The notes beneath the pieces are model-generated. The model was not told the origin of the DNA, ran no database searches, and saw only the letters and a list, made by a program, of their open reading frames with translations. Position numbers and translations under genes: made by a program. A stretch of DNA of 64,000 nt from Algoriphagus sp. PAP.12 (GTDB lineage Bacteria; Bacteroidota; Bacteroidia; Cytophagales; Cyclobacteriaceae), in contig NZ_JAPPSQ010000003.1 of assembly GCF_026652115.1 (NCBI RefSeq), positions 62,001 to 126,000 on the forward strand, given 5' to 3'. Below are positions 19,231-27,818 of this stretch, piece by piece. Position 1 is the stretch's first letter, and each line of letters begins with the position of its first letter.

Positions 19231-19270
19231 AAAAATCCCCGACGGAATCGGGGATTTTCTTTTTATTTTT
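19231..19270 (+). terminator. Rho-independent terminator after the M13 peptidase gene
   Basis: AAAATCCCCGA (19232-19242) pairs with TCGGGGATTTT (19248-19258) around a five-base loop, followed by T-rich sequence. Confidence 0.9.
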
Positions 19271-19319
19271 TCCTTCAAGGAAATCTCATTTATAATCTTG
19301 TATTGCTTTTGGCCTTGGC

Positions 19320-19400
19320 TCGGGGAAACATTTAAATGTGAAGCCCGAAAGCTCGCCGAAGGCGTATTCCACCTTATTTTGCAAAGCATATTTCAATTTA
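19320..19400. repeat. Imperfect palindrome and dispersed repeat, copy 2
   Basis: A perfect 12-base palindrome ACATTTAAATGT (19328-19339) is flanked by TCGGG (19320-19324) and CCCGA (19344-19348). It is followed by CGCCGAAGGCGTATTCC (from 19354) and by TTTTGCAAAGCATATTTCAATTTA (ending 19400), which match the intergenic repeats at 16963 and 24318. The end of this segment lies three bases from the stop of the M20 peptidase gene. Confidence 0.55.
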
Positions 19401-19402
19401 GT

Positions 19403-20845
19403 TCAATTCTCATTAAACCTTTTCATCAGCTGATAAGTAAACTGAATCATTTCCTTGTAATTCTCTTTGGAGATTTTCTCATCTATTCCATGGAAACGAG
19501 TCATCGCTTCAGGGCTAATCCGAATTGGGTAATAGCGATAAACTCCCTCTGAAATCCCATAGAAATAACGAGCATCTGTTCCACCGGCAATCAAACCAGG
19601 CATCACCACCGAACTCGGAAATACAGATCGAATAGTTTTTTCTAATTTTTTGAATGCCTCTGATTCAATGCTTGAAGAAGGAGAGGGGTTGGTTAAAAAG
19701 CCAACGGGTTCCACACGAATTTTATCATTGATTGTACTTTCAATATGCTCCTGAACCGATTCAATCGTTTCTCCAGGAAGAATTCTAAAATTAATCGTCG
19801 CCTCAGCAACGGTTGGAATCACATTGTTTTTAAAGCCTCCATCGATAATCGTAGGAGCAGTAGAGGTATGGGAATTTAATGCTTCTAAAACTGGACCTTT
19901 CAAAAGCCAAGGATTAGCAAAAGCCATCTTTTGAAGGAAGGGCAGTTCCGGTCCAAGGTATTCCAATTGATATTCAACAGGCTCCACTAATCGATAGGGT
20001 AATTGGTTGTTTTCCAAATCAACAATCGCCTGAGCTAGCATTCCAATCGTATTTTCCTTTGGAGGAGATGAGCTATGCCCACCTTGGGTCTCTACTATTA
20101 ACCGAAAAGAAGCAAAACCTTTTTCAGCCACATTGATCATGGATACCGGTTGATCCACTCCAGGGATCATTCCTTCAGCGATCATTCCTCCTTCATCCAA
20201 TGTAAAGGCAGCCTGAACACCTTGCTTTTCCAAGTATTCAGCGATTTTGGCTGCGCCTTTAGGACCACCTACTTCTTCATCATGTCCGAATGCAAAATAG
20301 ATCGTCTGCGCTGGTACGAAACCTTCTCCGATCAACATCTCAGCACTTTCCAACAAGGCCATTAGCGAGCTTTTATCATCTAAAGTTCCGCGGCCGATTA
20401 TATGATCAGCAGTGATTCTACCTTCAAAAGGAGGAGCTTCCCATTGACCCAAAGTCGGTTCATCTACTGGAACCACATCCTGATGTGACATTAAGATGAT
20501 TGGCTTTAGGTTGGAGTCAGAACCTTTCCAAGTGTATAAAAGGCTATACTCATTGATTTTGGTCAGCTCCATGGTTTGGTGAACCTGAGGGAAGGTGGTT
20601 ACCAAAAACCGGTGAAAACCATTAAAAATGGCTGAATCTGGTGGAGTATCTTCGTTGAATGAAATCGTAGGAAACTGGATGGCTCCAGAAAGGTGAACAA
20701 AAGAAGAATCAGAAATAGCAATGGGGTCAATCGGATCTGGATCGACCTGCTTGGAGGATACCCTAAAGGTGTTGAATAGCAGGATTGCCACAAGGATTAC
20801 AATCAAGGCAATTATGCCTAAAAGTAATTTTCCAATAATTTTCAT
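19403..20845 (-). CDS. M20 family carboxypeptidase (CPS1/PM20D1-like), membrane-anchored
   Basis: Zinc-dependent exopeptidase or amidohydrolase of 480 residues. One N-terminal hydrophobic helix (about residues 5-27) anchors the catalytic domain outside the inner membrane. M20 metal sites are visible: SHQDVVPVD, GRGTLDDK with the bridging Asp, and GHDEEVGG with the catalytic Glu pair. A dimerisation lid domain is inserted around residues 235-345. It is similar in plan to yeast carboxypeptidase S and mammalian PM20D1, which cleave or form N-acyl amino acids; its substrate here is unknown. It is convergent with the M13 gene and divergent from the M24 gene. Confidence 0.88.
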   Translation of the reverse strand: MKIIGKLLLGIIALIVILVAILLFNTFRVSSKQVDPDPIDPIAISDSSFVHLSGAIQFPTISFNEDTPPDSAIFNGFHRFLVTTFPQVHQTMELTKINEYSLLYTWKGSDSNLKPIILMSHQDVVPVDEPTLGQWEAPPFEGRITADHIIGRGTLDDKSSLMALLESAEMLIGEGFVPAQTIYFAFGHDEEVGGPKGAAKIAEYLEKQGVQAAFTLDEGGMIAEGMIPGVDQPVSMINVAEKGFASFRLIVETQGGHSSSPPKENTIGMLAQAIVDLENNQLPYRLVEPVEYQLEYLGPELPFLQKMAFANPWLLKGPVLEALNSHTSTAPTIIDGGFKNNVIPTVAEATINFRILPGETIESVQEHIESTINDKIRVEPVGFLTNPSPSSSIESEAFKKLEKTIRSVFPSSVVMPGLIAGGTDARYFYGISEGVYRYYPIRISPEAMTRFHGIDEKISKENYKEMIQFTYQLMKRFNEN

Positions 20846-21152
20846 AAGGCTGGTTGGATGGTTTTGGTGATAATGGACTAATATAAAAAAGAGGCCTTGA
20901 ATTCATCTCAAAAAGCCTATATGAAAGTGAATTATTTATGTTTTAGGGTGTTTTTTTAATCAAATTGAAGGTATTCGATTAATTCCATGACATTGAGGGG
21001 TAAATGGATGCTAAGCTTAATTTTAACTTAGCAAGAAAATGTCTACTGAAAAAGCTCCGAGTCTCAATTGCTCTTAGGATAGAATAGACTTTTTAAGCGG
21101 TAAAATTTCTGTGATAGAATTTTCATATATTCCTTTTTAAACTTCACACTTT
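20846..21152. other. Divergent promoter region
   Basis: A 307-base gap between the M20 gene (-) and the M24 gene (+), presumably holding both promoters. It contains an inverted repeat TGCTAAG (21009-21015) / CTTAGCA (21027-21033) that could be an operator or hairpin. No gene is visible. Confidence 0.5.
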
Positions 21153-22598
21153 ATGAAAAAAAGTCGTCTGATTTTATTCCTGGTTTTTACTTTGTCTTTT
21201 TCAGCATTTTCTCAAGATGATCCACATTTTCAAACCGAGTTTTCTAAGGAAGAATTTGCCAGAAGGAGAAATGCCATTTTTGATCAAATTGGGGACAATG
21301 CAATCGCAGTAATCCAAGGGGCAAGTGGAATTCCAGGTTTTTCAGTATTTAGACAATCCAATAGCTTCTTTTATCTCACAGGAGTAGAAACAGCTAGGGC
21401 TTATTTAATGCTCAACGGAAGAAGTAAAAGGGCCATTCTATACCTTCCTCATCGGGATGAAGGAATGGAAAGGAACCAAGGGAAAGTCCTTTCAGCCGAA
21501 GACACAGAATTAGTGAAAGAACTGACTGGAATTGATCAGGTGAAAGGCATTGAATTTTTAGCAAATGATCTGGTTGGTGCTGGATTGATCAAACCGCCAG
21601 GGCCTGTACTGTTTACCGAATTTAGCCCTGCAGAAATTGGAAATGACAGCAGAGATGAGATCCTTTTTGGGCAAGCTAGAAATGCATCTGACCCATGGGA
21701 TGGAAATCCCACTCGAGAAGCTTTGTTTATTGAAAAACTGCATGACAGATATCCTCAATATGAAATCAGGGACCTGACTCCGATTTTGGATGAAATGAGA
21801 TTAATCAAAAGCGATGAGGAGATTAAGGTAATTAAAAAAGCTACCCATATCGCCGGTTTGGCAATAATTGAGGCCATGAGATCGACCAATCCAGGTGTCT
21901 ATGAATATCAATTGGATGCAGCTGCCAAGTATATTTTTTATCTATATGGATCGCAAGGAGATGGCTATCCGTCTATCATCGGAGGGGGAACCAATGCCTA
22001 TATGGGCCATTATTTTCACAAAACAGATCAGTTGAAAGATGGTGACTTGGTCTTAATGGATTACGCTCCGGATTATGAGTTTTATACCAGTGACGTCACC
22101 AGAATCTGGCCTGTAAATGGAAAGTTTGATGCTGAACAAGCAGAGCTTTACAATTTCATTGTGGCCTACCGAGATGCTTTATTTCGATACATCAAGCCTG
22201 GAGTGACAGCTGATTATGTTTTGGACAATGCAGCTTCTGATATGAAAGTCTATTTAGAGGATAAAACTTTTGTTAAGGAAAGTCATTTAAAAGCTGTTCA
22301 GGATGGGTTGAAGTTCAGAGGGCATTTTCAGCATCCAGTTGGAATGGCAGTCCATGATGTGGGAAGAGTACGTGGAAGACCTTTGGAAGCAGGAATGGTA
22401 TTTACCATAGACCCCATGATTTGGCTACATGAGGAGCACCTCTATATCCGTATTGAGGATATCGCTTTGGTTACCGAAAATGGAGTAGAAAATCTTAGCA
22501 GTTTTGTTCCCTCCAAATTGGAAGATGTAGAAGCTACCATTCAAGAAAAAGGCCTGATTGAATTCAGACCAGAAATCGATCTTTCCATTTTAAAATAA
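21153..22598 (+). CDS. Exported aminopeptidase P family protein (M24B, Xaa-Pro type)
   Basis: A 481-residue enzyme with a cleavable signal peptide (ending near SAFSQ, residue 21). The N-terminal creatinase-like domain is followed by a pita-bread catalytic domain. Metal ligands are visible as Asp in LMDYAPDYEFYTSDVTR, His in HPVGMAVHD, and Glu in IRIEDIALVTENG. The position usually holding Glu in the T-[IV]-E-P motif reads TIDPMIW, so one ligand is Asp. Four bases separate it from the M1 peptidase gene, indicating an operon. It is probably active on proline-containing peptides in the periplasm; the Glu-to-Asp change may alter metal preference. Confidence 0.88.
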   Translation: MKKSRLILFLVFTLSFSAFSQDDPHFQTEFSKEEFARRRNAIFDQIGDNAIAVIQGASGIPGFSVFRQSNSFFYLTGVETARAYLMLNGRSKRAILYLPHRDEGMERNQGKVLSAEDTELVKELTGIDQVKGIEFLANDLVGAGLIKPPGPVLFTEFSPAEIGNDSRDEILFGQARNASDPWDGNPTREALFIEKLHDRYPQYEIRDLTPILDEMRLIKSDEEIKVIKKATHIAGLAIIEAMRSTNPGVYEYQLDAAAKYIFYLYGSQGDGYPSIIGGGTNAYMGHYFHKTDQLKDGDLVLMDYAPDYEFYTSDVTRIWPVNGKFDAEQAELYNFIVAYRDALFRYIKPGVTADYVLDNAASDMKVYLEDKTFVKESHLKAVQDGLKFRGHFQHPVGMAVHDVGRVRGRPLEAGMVFTIDPMIWLHEEHLYIRIEDIALVTENGVENLSSFVPSKLEDVEATIQEKGLIEFRPEIDLSILK

Positions 22599-22602
22599 AG
22601 CC

Positions 22603-24267
22603 ATGCTGGTTTATATATCTCCCGCTAAGTTCCTGAAGAATATTCTGATTTTGGTGTTTGGCTTTGTATCCTCAGCCAGTTTTTCCTGGACAGATTCCTA
22701 TCCTAAAAATCCCAAGGTCGATGTCCTGAATTATCAATTCAAAATTGAGCTTTCCGATGACACAGATGTCATCAAATGTGAAGTTTTGGTGGATGTAAAA
22801 TACTTGGGTGAAGGTGTCGAAAACCTTCGTCTGGACCTTGTAAAGGCTTCTGAGGCTTTAGAAAATAAGGGAATGATCATTTCATCCATCCAATCTGAAG
22901 GAGCTGATTTGGATTATATCCATGAAGACGAAGAATTGCAAATAAAGCTTCCATCCAGGTCACAAACCAATATAGAAAAGCAATACAAAATTGTTTATTC
23001 GGGAATTCCTGCCTCTGGGCTAAAGATCGCTGAAAACAAGTATGGGGATAGAACCTTTTTCAGTGACAATTGGCCTGACAAAGGAAGAAATTGGCTGGCT
23101 ATTGTAGACCACCCGTATGACAAAGCAACCAGTGAATTTATAGTGACAGCACCATCACATTATCAAGTGGTTTCCAATGGTCTTAAAATCGAAGAAACAG
23201 ACTTAGGAGACGGAAAACGAATCACTCATTGGAAACAATCTGTTCCCATTGCACCCTGGCTTTATGTTTTGGGAGTTGCACGATTTGCCATGCAGGAAGT
23301 AGATCAATTTAATCATAAGTCTATTCAAACATGGGTTTATTATCAGGATCGGGAAGAGGGATTTTATGATTTCGCTGTCCCAACTAAGCAGGTTTTGGAG
23401 TTTTATAGCGATTACATTGGCCCATTTTCATACGAGAAACTTGCCAATATTCAATCCAATAGTGTCAGTGGTGGGATGGAGGCAGCCTCTGCAATTTTGT
23501 ATAGTGAAAACTCTGTCGTAGGTGATAGAAATACCCGATGGAGAAATGTGATTATCCATGAGATAGCTCACCAATGGTTTGGGAATGCAGTGACCGAATA
23601 TGACTGGGATGATGTATGGTTGAGCGAGGGATTTGCTACCTATTTCACCTTGCTTTTTCGGGAACATGCATACGGTAGGGATGACTTTCTGGAAGGTTTG
23701 GCCAATAGCAAAAAGACCGTTGACTCTTTTCATGAGAAAAATCCAGATTATCGGATAGTGCATGACAATCTCAGCGATATGAGTAAAGTTGTAAGTTCAC
23801 ATACCTACCAAAAAGGAAGTTGGATACTACATATGCTGCGAGGAGTGGTGGGAACTGAAAATTTTTGGAAGGGAATCCGGGCCTATTATGCCAAATATCA
23901 AAATAAAAATGCCACGACAGATGATTTCCGATTTGAGATGGAAAAAACATCTGGAAAGGATTTAAAATGGTTTTTTGAGCAATGGTTATACAATCCAGGA
24001 ACCTTGAAATTGGAAGGAACTTGGACCTATGATCCAGCTCTTAAATTGGTTAAAATCGATTTGGACCAGGTTCAAAATGATGGAAGTGAATTCCGTATGC
24101 CAATCCAAGTTGCTCTAAAAACAAAGGATAAAACTGAGGAAAAGTTAATTTGGGTAGATAGTAAAGAGAATCAATTTGGGATTCAATTAGATGAAGAACC
24201 AGAAGAAATCATCCTTGATCCGAACACTTGGGTTTTGATGGATTGGAAATTGGAGAAAGGAAATTAA
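22603..24267 (+). CDS. M1 family zinc aminopeptidase, exported
   Basis: A 554-residue enzyme with an N-terminal hydrophobic signal (to about residue 27). The beta-sheet N-domain is followed by the thermolysin-like domain with zinc site HEIAHQWFGN and the third ligand in WLSEGFATYF. The exopeptidase motif normally reading G-x-M-E-N appears as SGGMEAAS, with Ala in place of Asn. The C-terminal helical domain of long M1 enzymes is absent and is replaced by a short beta-domain, as in cold-active and leukotriene-hydrolase-like forms. It is co-transcribed with the preceding M24 peptidase, giving a two-step peptide-trimming unit. Confidence 0.9.
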   Translation: MLVYISPAKFLKNILILVFGFVSSASFSWTDSYPKNPKVDVLNYQFKIELSDDTDVIKCEVLVDVKYLGEGVENLRLDLVKASEALENKGMIISSIQSEGADLDYIHEDEELQIKLPSRSQTNIEKQYKIVYSGIPASGLKIAENKYGDRTFFSDNWPDKGRNWLAIVDHPYDKATSEFIVTAPSHYQVVSNGLKIEETDLGDGKRITHWKQSVPIAPWLYVLGVARFAMQEVDQFNHKSIQTWVYYQDREEGFYDFAVPTKQVLEFYSDYIGPFSYEKLANIQSNSVSGGMEAASAILYSENSVVGDRNTRWRNVIIHEIAHQWFGNAVTEYDWDDVWLSEGFATYFTLLFREHAYGRDDFLEGLANSKKTVDSFHEKNPDYRIVHDNLSDMSKVVSSHTYQKGSWILHMLRGVVGTENFWKGIRAYYAKYQNKNATTDDFRFEMEKTSGKDLKWFFEQWLYNPGTLKLEGTWTYDPALKLVKIDLDQVQNDGSEFRMPIQVALKTKDKTEEKLIWVDSKENQFGIQLDEEPEEIILDPNTWVLMDWKLEKGN

Positions 24268-24301
24268 AGAGGAAAGGCTATGACCGAAGGGAAGTAAATC
24301 T

Positions 24302-24350
24302 CGGCGGAGCCGTAACTACAATGTATTTCGCAAAGCCTATTTCTAATTTA
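24302..24350 (+). repeat. Dispersed short intergenic repeat, copy 3, with a small hairpin
   Basis: CGGC-GGA-GCCG (24302-24312) can form a short hairpin. The adjoining unit beginning ACAATGTATTTCGC and ending TCTAATTTA (24318-24350) closely matches the repeat at 16963-16994. It sits between two convergent genes and overlaps the last bases of the MoaF-like gene. Confidence 0.6.
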
Positions 24351-24716
24351 TTCAACCCAACGTATTTCCCCAACCCCAATACTTACCTCACGATCTCGTA
24401 GAAGGTGATTGTAAACAGTTCCATTTTCAAAATCTAAAATCTGGCTCACTCCGATACCATTGGCTTCACCCCAGGTGATAAAAAGCTTCTGACTATCAAC
24501 CCATTCAGCCTTGTACGTTTCTGATTCTTTAGCACCTGCTTCATCCCCCGCAACAGCCTCCCAATGCATTTCTGAATCCGAGTCAAAAGTAACATGATAG
24601 ATGCTTTCACCATATTGATATTCCAGCGTTCTCCCAATATAAGTCACAGATTCAGAATCAGAACATGCTCCAAAAATGAATGCCATCAACGTCAAAAGCA
24701 GTGTAGAGTATTTCAT
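24348..24716 (-). CDS. Small lipoprotein with a MoaF/phenolic-acid-decarboxylase-like fold
   Basis: A 122-residue exported protein. The ATG at 24716 is preferred over one at 24731 because it gives a clean signal peptide with lipobox FGAC. The mature part shows the pattern of small lipocalin-like MoaF-type domains: YQYGESIYHVTF, a W-E-A-V-A-G-D-E-A-G segment, an ETY stretch, then ITWGEANG and a DFENGTVYN strand. Function is unknown in these relatives. It starts 1 base after the stop of the PVC-type dehydrogenase gene, so they are co-transcribed and may act together. Confidence 0.6.
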   Translation of the reverse strand: MKYSTLLLTLMAFIFGACSDSESVTYIGRTLEYQYGESIYHVTFDSDSEMHWEAVAGDEAGAKESETYKAEWVDSQKLFITWGEANGIGVSQILDFENGTVYNHLLRDREVSIGVGEIRWVE

Positions 24717-24717
24717 A

Positions 24718-27648
24718 TCACAGGTTTCCATTATGTAAAAATTCCAATAAATCTGCCATTTCTTGGGCAGTCATGCTATTTTCCAGTCCCTCCATCATTA
24801 GGGAGGTACCCAAAGAACGAAAGGATTTCACTTCCGATTTGGGAATGGTGACAGATTCTCCTCCCATTTTTTTGATAGTGATTTCATCGTCCGTTTCATG
24901 TGCGATAATTCCCATATGTATCGTGCCATCATTGGTTTCCAATCGATGATTGATGTATTGTGGATCAGCAGCGGCATTCGGATCCAAAATATCATGCATC
25001 AACGTTTCTTTGCTCTTTCTACCTATTTCGGTTAATGCCGGCCCCACCTCATTTCCAATCGTCCCATACTGATGGCAGGTAGCACAAATCCGTTCAAAGA
25101 CTACTTTTCCAGTTTTCAGAATTCCAGTCATTTCCAAAGCCGGTTTCATCTGATCAATGGCTTCCTGACGATTACTCACCCCAGAATCCGTAAAAAGTAA
25201 TTCAGCTCTCCGTTTGGTCTCTTCATTATCCGTCCACCAGAGCAATTCTCTTCTCCTCTCCAAGTCAAAATTCATCTCTCCGATATTGATAGTGCCATCT
25301 TCCAATCCTGTCAACAAGGCATCGTGGTGGATGGCATTGTACAGCAACAAATCACTGGCATTACGACGAGTTTGGGGACTCAACTCATTCCAGGTTTCAA
25401 CCAGTTTATAGCCAATTTCAGGCTCTTTCAGAACTGCAAGTTGCTCCAGAGATTTGTCCTGGATTTTCAAAGGTTGTGATTGTCCCAATCCTTCAAACAA
25501 AACTTCTGATTTTTCGGAATAGGGGAGCAATTTGATCAATTCCAATTGTTCCAATCGAATTGAATCAGCCAGGGTTTCATCCATAACCGTAGCCAAAGCA
25601 TTTCTGCTGTACTCCAAAAATTCCTTGGAAGGAGGTAAATTCAATTGATTTCTGGTTACAGCCAATTCTGAAATAATTCCCGGATTTCCTCCCTTTTCCA
25701 AAGCTTGAATGGAAGCCAACAAAACAGGAAAGGAGTCTCTCAGTTGGGAATTCAGCTGATGAATTAGATTTTGCTTTTTACTGGCAGATAAAGAGGAATT
25801 GGCCAAAGAAGAAAAAACCTGTCCTACTTCCCGCTGATTTCCGGCTGAATGGGAAATAGAGGCTAAAAATTCAAATGAATAGGTATTTACATCATCAGAT
25901 TCCAATAGATCAGCTAATAAACTTGCCGAGGCATCATGAGTGGCCAATGTCAATCCAGAAATGAGCCAAGAATCTTGAGCTTTTATCCCTACATTTTGAA
26001 TTTGATTCAAAATTCTATCCTGATGCTCTTCAAAAACTGAAGGAGAAAGGATTGAAAGTGCCAATGAAGCCTGTAAAGCGACTCTTTGATTGGGATCAGC
26101 TACTAATTCCACAATCCTTTGAATCAATTCTTTATCAACATCCAATCTTGTTTCAGCGATTTTTAAGCCTGTTTCCCGGATGGCTGGAGATGAATTTTCC
26201 ATAGCTTTCAGTAATTCAGAGTTCTGAATTTCACCCGAATTATCTAAAATCCACAAAGCATGGATATGGGCCATTTCATTGGATGAATTGAGCAATTCCC
26301 TCAATGAGGAGATAACAGAATCATTCAGCTCACTTTGTAACAAAATCCGTTGGGAGGTCATCCTAACCCATTGGTTGGGACTGGACAAACTTTCAATCAA
26401 TCCCTCAGCACTTTGAAACTGTTTAATATCAAAATTCTCTTTACTTCCTTCTTTCTGGATTTGATAGATTCTTCCTTGATCTTTCCCCGCTTCCAAGTCC
26501 AAAGTCTTCTCTATTTCGTCTGGTATCCACTCCGGATGTTCTATGACTTTTCGATACATATCTACTACATATAGAGCTCCATTGGGTCCCACGGCCATAT
26601 TTACAGGTCTAAAGGAACGGTCTGTGCTCGCCAAGAATTCTCGTTTCTCTGCATCACGAGAAGCCTGAAAGGAGGCACCATTTGCAGAAATATGATCCAC
26701 ATGAATCAAATTCAACACCACATCTGCCACCCAAACAGTATGATCAAAACCGGCACCTAAAGCTCTTCCTCCATAATGAGTAATGCCGCAAGAACCAGAG
26801 AAGAAACCTGACTGCTCCGGATGATTCACCCGGGATTCTTGCTCTCCGATCGGATAGATTCGCGACAAACCATTCTCATCATGATCTGAAACATTATCCA
26901 ATAATATATTCTGATATAATTGCTTGCCTTGAACATAGCGATCTGGAATTACCAGATGGGAAATATGAATCAAATTATGGGTTTCAAATACCCGACCGAG
27001 CTCATCCACACCCAAACCAAATCCACCTGATGACTCTCCTAATCGCTCCAGCGTATTCGTTTCCAGATTAAATCGAAAATCCTGACCTCGCAAATCCATT
27101 TTGGTAGTGGAATCATTCCACCAATAAGGAGCACCGTCATTTCCACCATTGGCTGCATAGACCCAATTATCCAGGCCCAAAGTCAAACCATTGTAATTAT
27201 GCTGGAGATTTCCGGTGGAAAAACCTCCCATCAAAGTATCTACCTGATCCGGGATATAGTTTTGATCATCATCTCTGACAAACAACAAATAGGGGGGAGC
27301 GGCAACCAAAACACCTTTTTTATAGGGTAAAAAAGAACTGGCCAACTGAAGATTTTCTACAAATATCTGAGACTCATCGTAAATTCCATCTCCATCCAAA
27401 TCCTTAAGTACCTTGATCTTACTTTGTTGATCCTCAAAAGGATATCCGGGCATCTCTAAGACCAGCGTATTTCCCAATTCATCAAATTCCAAATCCACCG
27501 GATCCTGAATCAAAGGCTCAGCAGCCACTCGGGTCAGTTCAAATCCCGGTTCTATTTGGAAACCTTCAGGAATCTCAATAGGCTGAGAACAGGAAAAAAA
27601 GAAAACAATTGAAATAAGAAGAATTGGGGGAAGGATTCGACTCGGCAT
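24718..27648 (-). CDS. PVC-type dehydrogenase lipoprotein with C-terminal cytochrome c
   Basis: A 976-residue exported protein. The signal peptide ends in a lipobox (FFFSC). A six-bladed propeller of the planctomycete-type membrane-bound dehydrogenase family (about residues 35-400) starts with PEGFQIEPGFEL and includes a calcium-binding-like DLDGDGIYD. A HEAT-like helical region follows (about 410-830), then a haem domain with CATCH (about 856-860) and the family's closing segment (VTIPKSEVKSFRSLGTSLM). It is probably a periplasmic sugar or glycan oxidoreductase feeding electrons to its own haem. A MoaF-like lipoprotein gene follows directly. Confidence 0.8.
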   Translation of the reverse strand: MPSRILPPILLISIVFFFSCSQPIEIPEGFQIEPGFELTRVAAEPLIQDPVDLEFDELGNTLVLEMPGYPFEDQQSKIKVLKDLDGDGIYDESQIFVENLQLASSFLPYKKGVLVAAPPYLLFVRDDDQNYIPDQVDTLMGGFSTGNLQHNYNGLTLGLDNWVYAANGGNDGAPYWWNDSTTKMDLRGQDFRFNLETNTLERLGESSGGFGLGVDELGRVFETHNLIHISHLVIPDRYVQGKQLYQNILLDNVSDHDENGLSRIYPIGEQESRVNHPEQSGFFSGSCGITHYGGRALGAGFDHTVWVADVVLNLIHVDHISANGASFQASRDAEKREFLASTDRSFRPVNMAVGPNGALYVVDMYRKVIEHPEWIPDEIEKTLDLEAGKDQGRIYQIQKEGSKENFDIKQFQSAEGLIESLSSPNQWVRMTSQRILLQSELNDSVISSLRELLNSSNEMAHIHALWILDNSGEIQNSELLKAMENSSPAIRETGLKIAETRLDVDKELIQRIVELVADPNQRVALQASLALSILSPSVFEEHQDRILNQIQNVGIKAQDSWLISGLTLATHDASASLLADLLESDDVNTYSFEFLASISHSAGNQREVGQVFSSLANSSLSASKKQNLIHQLNSQLRDSFPVLLASIQALEKGGNPGIISELAVTRNQLNLPPSKEFLEYSRNALATVMDETLADSIRLEQLELIKLLPYSEKSEVLFEGLGQSQPLKIQDKSLEQLAVLKEPEIGYKLVETWNELSPQTRRNASDLLLYNAIHHDALLTGLEDGTINIGEMNFDLERRRELLWWTDNEETKRRAELLFTDSGVSNRQEAIDQMKPALEMTGILKTGKVVFERICATCHQYGTIGNEVGPALTEIGRKSKETLMHDILDPNAAADPQYINHRLETNDGTIHMGIIAHETDDEITIKKMGGESVTIPKSEVKSFRSLGTSLMMEGLENSMTAQEMADLLEFLHNGNL

Positions 27649-27818
27649 AGGAAAAGATAAGCATTCTTTACCTTATAAGTACCTGAAAATAGGAGAGATG
27701 GGCTAGTAGTGAATAGGGGAAAAAGCCAAAAGACCTAAAAGCAATTCCCAACTGATTTAATATCGAAAATTTTATAAAAATCGATTTAGTGCCCATCTAA
27801 ATTCTTTTTCTCATTATT

